Positions 1-8,627 of a stretch of 64,000 bases of DNA are shown here, piece after piece. The translations under genes and the position numbers were made by a program. The stretch is from PRO6 sp035565775 (lineage in GTDB: Bacteria; Pseudomonadota; Alphaproteobacteria; Rhizobiales; Xanthobacteraceae). The stretch is taken from assembly GCA_035565775.1 (NCBI GenBank), contig DATMRW010000021.1, positions 372,001-436,000 on the forward strand, in the 5' to 3' direction. Below the pieces are notes generated by a model that was not told where the DNA came from, did no database searches, and saw nothing but the letters and a program-made list of their open reading frames with translations. Position 1 is the first letter of the stretch. Each line of letters begins with the position of its first letter.

Positions 1-1536
1 GATCTTCTCCGCACCGTGGATCGTCGTGCCATGCATCAGCACCCGGTATTTGCCGTCCGGCGTCGTCACGATCTTGTGCACGCCGAAGAAGCTGCGCACG
101 GTTTCGACGCGCCCGTCTTCGGCCGGATAGAGCCGCAGCAGCGCGAGCGCCAGCACCACCGCCGCCAGCCCCTTGGCATTGCTGCCCTTGAAGAAGATCA
201 GCACCAGCATCGCAGCGACGGCCATGATCGCGACCACGCTGACCTGCTTTTCCTCCATCATCGCGAACCACTCGCCGCCGAGCCATGCCGGCAGCACGGC
301 GAGGAGGGCAACGAGCGCAAACAGCGGCCAGAACCAGCGCCGCCATCCTTGCGCCGGCTCGGGCACGGTCGGGCGGCACAGCACGGCGGCAGCGATCAGA
401 ATGGGATATTCCGCGATCCAGGAAAACGCGTATGGCGCAAGGAGGCCGGCGAACAGGCCGCCGACCATGCCGCCGAAGGACAGTGCAACGTAGAAGCCGG
501 TGAGATGGCGCGCGGGCGGGCGGGTGCGCGCCAGCTCGCCGTGGCAGGCCATCGCGATGACGAAGAAGCTCAGAAGATGGCCGCCGAGCGTTGCCGGCAA
601 ATTGTAGAGCGTCGCCGAGGTCAGCAGCATGATGCTCAGCGCAATTGCGAGCGGCATCATCAGCAGCATGTAGCGATGCGGCAGCAGCGGCTTCGACTGG
701 AACACCAGCACCCAGGTCAGCAGATAGAGCGAGAGCGGCAGCACCCACATCAGCGGCGCAGCCGCAACATCGGTGGAGATATGCGCCGTCACCGCGATCA
801 GAAGCCCGGACGGCACCGCCGCGAGAAAGATCCAGCGCAGCCGCGTTCGCCACGCCGGCGCGGGCGTATCGTCCTGCGTCGCCGCGCCGGCGTGCGCCGC
901 CTGCGTTTGCTTCGCGCCCCGCAACATCAGCACGGCGCAGAGCGCGATCAGGGCCATGAGCACGGCAAAGCCCACCGACCACAGCCGGATCTGGGTTTGC
1001 AGCGTCAGCATCGGCTCCAGCAGAAACGGATAGGATAGAAGCGCAAGAAAACTGCCGATGTTCGAGGAAGCATAGAGAAAGTACGGATCATGCCCCGACG
1101 GGTGCCCGGTGCGCACGAACCATGCCTGCAGCAGCGGGCTGTTGGCCGCCAGCGCGAAGAACGGCAGCCCGATCGACACGGTGAACAGGCCGATCAGCCA
1201 CAGCGCCGTACCTTCCGACGGCGGCCGGCCCCAGCCGTCCGCAATCGCCAGCGGCAGCGTCATGAACGCCGCCACGAGCAGCGCCAGATGGATTGCCACG
1301 CTGGCCTGCCGGCGTCGCAGCGAGGCGAGCCAGTGCGCATAGGCATAGCCCGCCAGCAGCAGCGTCTGAAAGAACACCATCGCCACCGACCATACGGCCG
1401 GCGAGCCGCCGAGCCGGGGCAGCACCATCTTGGCGAACAGCGGCTGCACCGAGAACAATAGCAGCGCGCTGACAAAAATCGCCGCCGTGTAGGTCGAGAG
1501 CACGCCGCGGTTGTTCGTTCGATCAGATGAGGACAC
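1..1536 (-). CDS. Fused MFS/spermidine-synthase-like membrane protein (3' part missing)
   Basis: The gene runs off the left edge; 512 codons are visible and stay open to base 1. The likely start is GTG at 1536, with a GGGAG ribosome site 6 bases before it. The N-terminal half is strongly hydrophobic. It opens with a helix carrying FSVQPLFAKMVLP, then a PRLGGSPAVW stretch and further helices, the pattern of membrane proteins fused to a spermidine-synthase-like domain. The last visible part reads RSFFGVHKIV and then YRVLMHGTTIHG, which in this family leads into the Rossmann-type aminopropyltransferase-like domain. That catalytic part would lie outside the window. The substrate is not established for most such fusions, so polyamine synthesis should not be assumed. 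It is divergent from the FAD oxidoreductase at 1695. Confidence 0.82.
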   Translation of the reverse strand, partial: MSSSDRTNNRGVLSTYTAAIFVSALLLFSVQPLFAKMVLPRLGGSPAVWSVAMVFFQTLLLAGYAYAHWLASLRRRQASVAIHLALLVAAFMTLPLAIADGWGRPPSEGTALWLIGLFTVSIGLPFFALAANSPLLQAWFVRTGHPSGHDPYFLYASSNIGSFLALLSYPFLLEPMLTLQTQIRLWSVGFAVLMALIALCAVLMLRGAKQTQAAHAGAATQDDTPAPAWRTRLRWIFLAAVPSGLLIAVTAHISTDVAAAPLMWVLPLSLYLLTWVLVFQSKPLLPHRYMLLMMPLAIALSIMLLTSATLYNLPATLGGHLLSFFVIAMACHGELARTRPPARHLTGFYVALSFGGMVGGLFAGLLAPYAFSWIAEYPILIAAAVLCRPTVPEPAQGWRRWFWPLFALVALLAVLPAWLGGEWFAMMEEKQVSVVAIMAVAAMLVLIFFKGSNAKGLAAVVLALALLRLYPAEDGRVETVRSFFGVHKIVTTPDGKYRVLMHGTTIHGAEKI

Positions 1537-1694
1537 CGAAAACTCCCAACGAAGCCAGGAACGCGAATGTAGGGCGGCACCGGGAAAGTTGAAGTCACCG
1601 GCGGCTTGAGGAACGCATCCGGGCCGCGGCAGAGAGGCAGGCCCAGGGCAACACGGCGATATTCAACACCAGCCAAATGGGATAAATCTTAAGA

Positions 1695-3296
1695 ATGACC
1701 GACACCGACGTCATAATTATCGGCGCGGGCCATAACGGCCTGACCTGCGCGGCCTATCTCGGCATGAGCGGCCTTCGGGTGAACGTCGTCGAGCGCCGCA
1801 ACGTGGTCGGCGGCGCGGCGGTGACGGAAGAGTTTCATCCTGGCTTTCGCAACTCGGTCGCCGCCTATACGGTGAGCCTGCTCAACCCCGCGGTCATCGC
1901 CGATCTCAAGCTCGCCGAACACGGCCTGCGCATCGTCGAGCGCCGCGCCCAGAATTTTCTGCCCGCCCCGGATGGAACCTATCTTCTCACCGGCGAGGGC
2001 CGCACGAAAAGCTCGGTCGCGCGGCTGAGCGCGCGTGACGCCGACGAACTCGACCGCTTCAATGCCGAGCTTGCAACCATCGCCGACGTGCTGCGGCAAT
2101 TCGTGCTGCGCGCGCCGCCCAACCTCGTCGAGGGCTTTGGCCGCCGCGCTTTTGGCGAGGGCCTGAACGCACTCGGCGCAGCCAATATTTTGCGCGGCTT
2201 GACGACGGAGGACAAACGCAACCTGCTCGACCTGTTCACGCTCTCGGCCGGCGAGATGCTCGACGCCAGATTTGAGAGCGAACTCGTCAAGGCGCTCTAC
2301 GGCTTCGATGCGATCGTCGGCAACTATGCCAGTCCTTATGCCGCCGGCTCGGCCTATGTCATGTTGCATCACGCCTTCGGCGAGGTGAATGGCAAGAAAG
2401 GCGTGTGGGGCCACGCCATCGGCGGCATGGGCGCGATCACGCAGGCCATGGCCGCCGCCGCCGGAGGCCACGGCGTCACCATCGACACCGGCTCGGGCGT
2501 GCGCGAGATCATCGTCGAGAACGGCCGCGCCTGCGGCGTCGTGCTCGAGGACGGGCGCACCCGGCGCGCCCGCTATGTCGCCGCCAACGTCAATCCGACC
2601 CTGCTCTACACCCGCCTGATGCCGGGAGGCAGCGTGCCGGAAAATTTCCTGGGCCGCATCCGGCGCTGGCGCAACGGCTCCGGTTCGTTCCGCATCAATG
2701 TCGCGCTCAGCCGCTTGCCGTCGTTCACCGCGCTGCCCGGCGACGGAGACCATCTCAGCGCCGGCATTATTCTCGCGCCGAGCCTTGCCTATATGGATCG
2801 CGCCTATCTCGATGCCCGCGCCCACGGCTGGAGCCGCGAGCCGGTGGTCGAGGTGCTGATCCCCACGACGCTCGACGACAGCCTCGCGCCGCAGGGCGCC
2901 CATGTCGCCAGCCTGTTCTGCCAGCACGTTGCGCCGCAATTGCCGGACGGGGCCTCGTGGGACGACCACCGCGACGAGGTCGCCGACCTGATGATCGCCA
3001 CCGTCGATCGCTACGCGCCGGGCTTCGCCGCCAGCGTCGTCGGCCGGCAAGTGCTGTCGCCGCTCGACCTTGAGCGCGACTTCGGGCTGATCGGCGGCGA
3101 CATTTTCCACGGCGCGCTGTCGCTGAACCAGTTGTTCTCCGCCCGACCGATGCTCGGCCATGCCGACTATCGTGGCCCGGTTCAGGGCCTCTATCATTGC
3201 GGCTCGGGCGCGCATCCCGGCGGCGGCGTCACCGGCGCGCCGGGCCACAACGCGGCGCAGGCGATATTGCGCGATCACCGCCGCCTGTTCCGCTGA
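1695..3296 (+). CDS. PYROXD2-like NAD(P)/FAD-dependent oxidoreductase
   Basis: This is a 533-residue flavoprotein of the phytoene-desaturase/amine-oxidase superfamily. An FAD-binding Rossmann motif GAGHNG lies at residues 10-15 and is followed by a VERR...VGGAA stretch that would contact the FAD ribose and phosphate. The C-terminal GLYHCGSGAHPGGGVTGAPG segment is typical of PYROXD2-like and CrtI-like enzymes. The length fits the PYROXD2 group. No carotenoid genes are nearby, so phytoene desaturation is unlikely and the substrate is unknown. The upstream gene is divergent and 158 bases away. The next gene, prmA, is separated by a 250-base spacer with DnaA-box-like repeats. Confidence 0.85.
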   Translation: MTDTDVIIIGAGHNGLTCAAYLGMSGLRVNVVERRNVVGGAAVTEEFHPGFRNSVAAYTVSLLNPAVIADLKLAEHGLRIVERRAQNFLPAPDGTYLLTGEGRTKSSVARLSARDADELDRFNAELATIADVLRQFVLRAPPNLVEGFGRRAFGEGLNALGAANILRGLTTEDKRNLLDLFTLSAGEMLDARFESELVKALYGFDAIVGNYASPYAAGSAYVMLHHAFGEVNGKKGVWGHAIGGMGAITQAMAAAAGGHGVTIDTGSGVREIIVENGRACGVVLEDGRTRRARYVAANVNPTLLYTRLMPGGSVPENFLGRIRRWRNGSGSFRINVALSRLPSFTALPGDGDHLSAGIILAPSLAYMDRAYLDARAHGWSREPVVEVLIPTTLDDSLAPQGAHVASLFCQHVAPQLPDGASWDDHRDEVADLMIATVDRYAPGFAASVVGRQVLSPLDLERDFGLIGGDIFHGALSLNQLFSARPMLGHADYRGPVQGLYHCGSGAHPGGGVTGAPGHNAAQAILRDHRRLFR

Positions 3297-3401
3297 AGCC
3301 TGTCACAATCCGTGCGCATCTCTGGCAAAAACCGTGTAAAACCGGTGCAGAAACCCATCGATACCGCCGGTAGAACTTTTCGGAAAACGCTGTTGGAACG
3401 C

Positions 3402-3455
3402 TGTGGACAGCGCCCTCGGAGCCCTGTGGACAACTCCACCCAACCCTGTGGATAA
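3402..3455 (+). promoter_or_regulatory. Cluster of DnaA-box-like 9-mers upstream of prmA
   Basis: Three 9-mers in one orientation resemble the reverse complement of the DnaA box TTATCCACA. They are TGTGGACAG at 3402-3410, TGTGGACAA at 3425-3433 and TGTGGATAA at 3447-3455; the last is a perfect match. Start-to-start spacings are 23 and 22 bases, close to two helical turns. A weaker TGTGG core follows at 3481. Binding by DnaA is inferred only from the motif. The site could be a minor titration or regulatory site, and no replication gene is next to it. Confidence 0.4.
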
Positions 3456-3546
3456 GTCGGCGCAAAACCATGCCAATCCCTGTGGTCCGGCTGTGTAACC
3501 CGCTATCGGCCCGAAACTGCCGCACTCTGAATTTGCAAGGACTTTC

Positions 3547-4440
3547 ATGAACTTCGACCCCTCGCCCGCCGCCACCCGCGCCACCTTCGTCATCGGCGAA
3601 GAGCACGCGGCCAACCGCGTCGCCGACATGCTCGCGGAAAGCGTCGACAGCGACACCACCGCGGTTTCGGCCTTCGAGCAGGACGACGGTAACTGGGCCG
3701 TCACCCTCTATTTCGCCGCGCCGCCGGATCAGGCCGCCATCCGCGAACTGGTTGGCCTCGCCGCCGGCGAGGACGCCGCGAGCCGCCTGGCCTTCGACAC
3801 CGTCGAGGCGAAGGACTGGGTCAAGGCGAGCCTTGAAGGCCTCGCGCCGGTCGAGGCCGGCCGCTTCGTCGTTCATGGCTCGCATGATCGCGATCGCATC
3901 GCGCCCGGCCTGATCGGCATCGAGATCGAGGCCGCGCTCGCCTTCGGCACCGGCCACCACGGCACCACGCGCGGCTGCCTGATGCTGCTCGACGAGGTGC
4001 TGAGCCAACAGTCGCCGGGCCGGGTGCTCGACGTCGGCACGGGAACCGGCGTGCTGGCCATCGCCGCCGCCAACGTGCTGCAGCACGAGGTCGTCGCCAG
4101 CGACATCGATCCGCAGGCGGTCGCGGTCGCCCACGACAACGCGGTTCACAACGGCGTCGGCGACTTCGTGCGCGCGTTCTGCGCCGCCGGGCTCGACTCC
4201 CCGCAGATCACCGACGCGGGGCCGTACGACCTGATCCTCGCCAACATTCTGGCTAATCCCCTGCAGGAGATGGCGCCGGCAATGTGCGCAAATCTTGCCC
4301 CGGCCGGACTGATCATTTTGTCCGGCCTGCTGCCGCATCAGGCCGACGACGTCATCGCCGCCTATCAGGCCTGCGGCCTGCGCCTTCTGAAAAATCAGGT
4401 GATCGACGGCTGGAGCAGCCTGCTGATGCAAAATCCCTGA
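3547..4440 (+). CDS. prmA: Ribosomal protein L11 methyltransferase
   Basis: This 297-residue enzyme is expected to trimethylate ribosomal protein L11 using S-adenosylmethionine in the cytoplasm. The N-terminal third is the substrate-recognition domain. The catalytic part shows AFGTGHHGTTRGCL from about residue 132, the PrmA-specific loop. The SAM-binding motif VLDVGTGTGVLAIAA begins at about 159, and LILANILANPL near 228 is the NxLAxPL-type motif. Length is normal. The gene stands alone on the plus strand, 120 bases ahead of the Xaa-Pro aminopeptidase. Confidence 0.95.
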   Translation: MNFDPSPAATRATFVIGEEHAANRVADMLAESVDSDTTAVSAFEQDDGNWAVTLYFAAPPDQAAIRELVGLAAGEDAASRLAFDTVEAKDWVKASLEGLAPVEAGRFVVHGSHDRDRIAPGLIGIEIEAALAFGTGHHGTTRGCLMLLDEVLSQQSPGRVLDVGTGTGVLAIAAANVLQHEVVASDIDPQAVAVAHDNAVHNGVGDFVRAFCAAGLDSPQITDAGPYDLILANILANPLQEMAPAMCANLAPAGLIILSGLLPHQADDVIAAYQACGLRLLKNQVIDGWSSLLMQNP

Positions 4441-4560
4441 CGCATGCTGGCGGCGGGAAGGCCCACGGGCCGCACGATAATCGGGCCTCGCGCTGGCGCG
4501 GCCCGGTCCCCACGTCAAAACAGAATTCCCCGTTGCGCGATCCTGTTCTAGAGTCCGCCC

Positions 4561-6393
4561 ATGTTCGAAGCTCTCTTTCAGACGTTTGAAGATCCCGAGG
4601 GCGGCGTCGCCCTCGCCGCACGGCTCGCCAGCTTTCGCGAGGAGCTCGCAAAGCAGGGCCTCACCGGCTTCGTCATCCCGCGCGCCGACCAGCAGCAGAA
4701 CGAATACGTCCCGCCGTCGGATGAGCGGCTGGCGTGGCTCTCCGGCTTCACCGGCTCGGCGGGCTTTGCCGTAGTGCTGCAGAACGCGGCGGTCCTGTTT
4801 GTCGATGGCCGCTACACATTGCAGGCCGCCAAGCAGATCGACATGCGGGCGTGGACGATTGCCTCGCTGACCGAGCCGCCGCCGGAAAGCTGGATCGCCG
4901 AGCACCTGCGCAAGGGCGACCGGCTCGGCTTCGATCCGTGGCTGCACACCACGACATCCGCCGACAAGCTCAAGGCCGCGTGCGAGCGCGCCGGCGCCGA
5001 GCTCGTGGCCGTCGAGCGAAACCCGCTCGATTCGGTGTGGCACGAGCGGCCGCAGCCGCCGATCGGGCCTGTCGTAATTCACAGCCTCGACCTCGCGGGC
5101 GAAGCACCCGCTGAGAAGCTGGCGCGCATTCGCGCCGACATGGCGCACCACGCCATCGACGCGCAGGTGCTGTCGGATTCCCATGCGGTGGCGTGGACCT
5201 TCAACATCCGCGGCGCGGATGTCGCGCACACGCCGCTCCCACTCTCCTACGCGCTGGTGCCGAAAGACGGTCGGCCGACGATCTTCATCGACGGCCGCAA
5301 GCTGTCGAACAGCGTCCGCCATCATCTTGAGGAAAGCGCGGACGTCGCCGAGCCGGGCGCGCTGACTGCGCACCTCGCCGAGCTTGCCGGCCGCGGCGCG
5401 GTGATCGGCCTTGACAACGCGACGGCGGCGAATGCGCTGGCGCGGCTGATCAAGGCCGCTGGCGGCAAGACCATCAATGCCGCCGATCCGGTCGCGCTGC
5501 TCAAGGCCGTAAAGAACCCGACCGAGATCGCCGGCGCACGCACCGCGCATCGCCGCGACGGCGCGGCGCTCGCGCGCTTTCTGTGCTGGCTCGATCGCGA
5601 AAGCGGCACCGGCCACCTCTCGGAAATCGACGCCGTTGAGGCGCTGGAGACGTTCCGCCGCGACACCGGCGCGCTCAAGGACGTATCGTTTCCCACCATC
5701 TCCGGCGCGGGGCCGAACGGCGCAATCGTGCACTACCGCGTGACGCGGCTGAGCAACCGCCGGGTCTTGCCGGGCGAACTGTTGCTGATCGATTCCGGCG
5801 CGCAGTATCAGGACGGCACCACCGACGTGACGCGCACCATCGCCGTCGGCACGCCGACCGATGAGATGCGCGACCGCTTCACCCGCGTGCTGCGCGGCCA
5901 TATCGCGATTGCCCGCGCGGTGTTTCCCGACGGCACGAGCGGCGCGCAGCTCGACAGCTTCGCGCGGCAATATCTGTGGCAGGCCGGCCTCGACTTCGAG
6001 CACGGCACCGGCCATGGCGTCGGCAGCTATCTGTCGGTGCACGAAGGTCCGGCGCGGATTTCCAAGCTGGGCACCACCGCCTTGAAGCGCGGGATGATTT
6101 TGTCGAACGAGCCCGGCTATTACAAAACCGACGCCTACGGCATCCGCATCGAAAATCTCGAACTCGTCGTCGCCGCAAAAATTCCCGGCGCGGAAAGGCC
6201 GATGAACCGCTTCGAGGCGCTCACCCTCGCCCCCATCGACCGCCGCCTGATCGATGCGTCCTTGATGACCGCCGAGGAGATCGCATGGCTCGACGCCTAT
6301 CACGCCCGCGTCGCGCACGAGATTTTGCCGCTGATCGAGGATGAAGCCGTGAAGACGTGGCTGAAGGATGCGACGCTGCCGCTGGCGAAGTAA
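4561..6393 (+). CDS. Xaa-Pro aminopeptidase, M24B family (long form)
   Basis: This 610-residue cytosolic metallopeptidase is predicted to remove N-terminal residues that precede proline. It has the three-domain layout of eukaryote-like aminopeptidase P: two creatinase-type N-terminal domains, then a pita-bread catalytic domain. The metal ligands can be traced: IDSGAQY near residue 410 and DVTRT near 422 (Asp ligands), HGTGHGVG at 481 (His), NEPGYY near 517 and the Glu of RIENLE near 531. This is longer than the 440-residue E. coli PepP type, so no symbol is given. Two hairpins separate it from convergent ligA. Confidence 0.93.
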   Translation: MFEALFQTFEDPEGGVALAARLASFREELAKQGLTGFVIPRADQQQNEYVPPSDERLAWLSGFTGSAGFAVVLQNAAVLFVDGRYTLQAAKQIDMRAWTIASLTEPPPESWIAEHLRKGDRLGFDPWLHTTTSADKLKAACERAGAELVAVERNPLDSVWHERPQPPIGPVVIHSLDLAGEAPAEKLARIRADMAHHAIDAQVLSDSHAVAWTFNIRGADVAHTPLPLSYALVPKDGRPTIFIDGRKLSNSVRHHLEESADVAEPGALTAHLAELAGRGAVIGLDNATAANALARLIKAAGGKTINAADPVALLKAVKNPTEIAGARTAHRRDGAALARFLCWLDRESGTGHLSEIDAVEALETFRRDTGALKDVSFPTISGAGPNGAIVHYRVTRLSNRRVLPGELLLIDSGAQYQDGTTDVTRTIAVGTPTDEMRDRFTRVLRGHIAIARAVFPDGTSGAQLDSFARQYLWQAGLDFEHGTGHGVGSYLSVHEGPARISKLGTTALKRGMILSNEPGYYKTDAYGIRIENLELVVAAKIPGAERPMNRFEALTLAPIDRRLIDASLMTAEEIAWLDAYHARVAHEILPLIEDEAVKTWLKDATLPLAK

Positions 6394-6427
6394 TTTTTAT
6401 GGCTCGCCGCTGCCGCATTGAAAAGGA

Positions 6428-6496
6428 TTGCCGGGACAGGGCCCGGCAATGATGCCGCCAAAAGCAAAAGCCTAGCTGACGCGGGGCCGCGTCAGC
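6428..6496. terminator. Two hairpins between convergent genes
   Basis: The first hairpin has arms TTGCCGGG and CCCGGCAA at 6428-6449. The second is a near-perfect palindrome with arms GCTGACGCGG and CCGCGTCAGC at 6475-6496. Both lie between the stops of the aminopeptidase (+) and ligA (-). Neither is followed by a long T run, so they may act as weak bidirectional terminators or as 3' end stabilisers. Confidence 0.5.
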
Positions 6497-6500
6497 GGGT

Positions 6501-8612
6501 CTAGCCGCCGATCAGCGCCAGCCACTCATCCTCGGTCAGCACCGCAACGCCAAGCTCGCGCGCCTTGTCGAGCTTGGAGCCAGCCGCCTCGCCGGCCACC
6601 ACATAATCGGTTTTCTTCGACACCGAGCCGGCGACCTTGGCGCCGAGGCGCTCGGCGCGTGCCTTGGCCTCGTCGCGCGTGAAACGCACCAGCGAGCCGG
6701 TGAACACCACCGTCTTGCCAGCGACGGGCGAATCCGCAGCCGGGCGTTCGGCATCGCGAATCTGCACCTGCTGCGTCAGCCGCGCCACGGCGTCGGCATT
6801 GTGCGGCTCGCTGAAATAGGCCGCGAGGCTGTCGATCACGGTGTCGCCGATCTGGTCGAGATCGTCCATCTCCTGACGTGCTTCCGCGTCGCCCTTGGCC
6901 ATCTTCATCACCGCCGCATGAAACGCCGCCCATGAGCCATAGCCGCGCGCCAGCACCTGCGCCGTGGTTTCGCCGACATGGCGGATGCCGAGCGCATAGA
7001 TGAAGCGTTCCAGCGCGATGTCGCGCCGCTCGGCGATCGCCGAAAACAAATTGCGCACGGAAACCGTGCCGTAGCCCTCGAGCTGTTCGAGCCTGATCTC
7101 GTCGTTGCGCGCCTCGAGCGTAAAGATGTCGGCAGGCTCCTTCATCCAGCCGCGATCAAAGAAAAGTTCGATCTGCTTCTCGCCAAGGCCATCGATGTCG
7201 AAGGCCCGGCGCGAGACGAAATGCTTCAGATGCTCGATGCGCTGATGCGGGCAGGCCAGTTCGCCGGTGCAACGCACGCGCACGCCCTCCTCGCCGCCCG
7301 AGATGACTTCGCGCACCACCGGCGTACGCAGCGAGCAAGGGCAGTGGGTCGGAAACACGAACGGCTTCGGCCCGCGCGGCTGGTCGAGCACCACGCTCAC
7401 GACCTGCGGGATGACGTCGCCCGCGCGCTGGATTCTGACCGTATCGCCGACCCGCACGTCCAGCCGCTTGATCTCGTCGGGGTTGTGCAGCGTCGCATTG
7501 GACACGACGACGCCGCCCACCGTCACCGGCGCGAGCTTGGCCACTGGCGTCATCACCCCGGTGCGACCGACCTGGATCTCGATTGCGTTGAGCACCGTCG
7601 TCGCCTGCTCCGCCGCGAACTTGTGCGCGATCGCCCAGCGCGGGCTGCGCGAGACGAAGCCGAGCCGCTCCTGCCAGTCGAGGCGGTTGACCTTGTAGAC
7701 CACGCCGTCGATGTCATAGCCGAGCGTGGCGCGTGTTTCCTCGATTTGGCGATAGAAGGCGAGCACCTCGTCGGCGCTGCGGCACAGCGTCATCAGCGGA
7801 TTAACCGCAAAGCCCGCCTTGCCGAGCCAGTGCACCATGCCGAGTTGCGTGTCGTCCGGCATCGCGCTCATCTCGCCCCAGGCATAGGCGAAGAACTTCA
7901 GCGGGCGCGAGGCGGTAATGCCGGCATCCTTCTGGCGCAGCGATCCCGCCGCCGAGTTGCGCGGATTGGCGAACGGGGCTTCGCCGGCCGCTTCCTGCCT
8001 TGCATTGAGCGCGAAAAAATCATCGCGCAGCATGTAGACCTCGCCGCGCACCTCGCAGATCTCCGGCACGTGCTTGCCGCTCAGAACATGCGGAATGTTT
8101 TTGACGGTGCGGACATTGGCGGTGACATCCTCGCCCTCGAAGCCGTCGCCCCGCGTCGCGCCGGTGACGAGCCTGCCCTCGACATAGCGCAGCGACAGCG
8201 ACAGGCCGTCGATCTTCGGCTCCGCGACGATATCGGGGAATGTATCGGCATCGAGCCGCAAAAACCGCTGCACCCGCTCGACGAAATCGGAGACATCCTC
8301 ATCGCTGAAGGCGTTGCCGAGCGACAGCATGGGCACTGCGTGCTGCACCTTGGCGAAGCGGCCGGACGGCGCCGCACCGATCGTCTGCGTCGGCGACTTG
8401 CCGGAAACGAGGTCGGGAAAACGCGCCTCGATGGCCTCGACCCGCTGGCGCAGCGCGTCATACTCGGCGTCCGAAATCGTCGGCGCGTCCTGCTGATAGT
8501 AGCGGGCATCGTGGCCCTCGATCTCGAGGGCGAGGCGCATCAATTCGACGCGCGCCTGCGCCGCAGTCAGTTGATCAACCTCAACAGGCGGTTTCCGGGG
8601 ACGCCGGGCCAT
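6501..8612 (-). CDS. ligA: NAD-dependent DNA ligase LigA
   Basis: This 703-residue enzyme seals nicks during replication and repair, using NAD. Domain order is complete: an Ia domain with the YY and D residues near 38-50, the adenylation domain with catalytic lysine K133 in EPKIDG, an OB fold, a zinc finger, helix-hairpin-helix repeats and a C-terminal BRCT domain (GKTVVFTGSL...). The first zinc-finger pair is written CPCS rather than the usual CxxC. A roughly 20-residue insert separates it from the second half RCTGELACPHQ. It is the last gene of the leftward run, 15 bases after recN, which suggests co-transcription of two DNA repair genes. Confidence 0.97.
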   Translation of the reverse strand: MARRPRKPPVEVDQLTAAQARVELMRLALEIEGHDARYYQQDAPTISDAEYDALRQRVEAIEARFPDLVSGKSPTQTIGAAPSGRFAKVQHAVPMLSLGNAFSDEDVSDFVERVQRFLRLDADTFPDIVAEPKIDGLSLSLRYVEGRLVTGATRGDGFEGEDVTANVRTVKNIPHVLSGKHVPEICEVRGEVYMLRDDFFALNARQEAAGEAPFANPRNSAAGSLRQKDAGITASRPLKFFAYAWGEMSAMPDDTQLGMVHWLGKAGFAVNPLMTLCRSADEVLAFYRQIEETRATLGYDIDGVVYKVNRLDWQERLGFVSRSPRWAIAHKFAAEQATTVLNAIEIQVGRTGVMTPVAKLAPVTVGGVVVSNATLHNPDEIKRLDVRVGDTVRIQRAGDVIPQVVSVVLDQPRGPKPFVFPTHCPCSLRTPVVREVISGGEEGVRVRCTGELACPHQRIEHLKHFVSRRAFDIDGLGEKQIELFFDRGWMKEPADIFTLEARNDEIRLEQLEGYGTVSVRNLFSAIAERRDIALERFIYALGIRHVGETTAQVLARGYGSWAAFHAAVMKMAKGDAEARQEMDDLDQIGDTVIDSLAAYFSEPHNADAVARLTQQVQIRDAERPAADSPVAGKTVVFTGSLVRFTRDEAKARAERLGAKVAGSVSKKTDYVVAGEAAGSKLDKARELGVAVLTEDEWLALIGG

Positions 8613-8627
8613 TGTCGTTCCTCAGGG

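Noticed and set aside
3229..6318. A 1029-codon open frame on the minus strand across prmA and the aminopeptidase
   Set aside because: Antisense shadow with Arg/Asp-rich composition and no domain.
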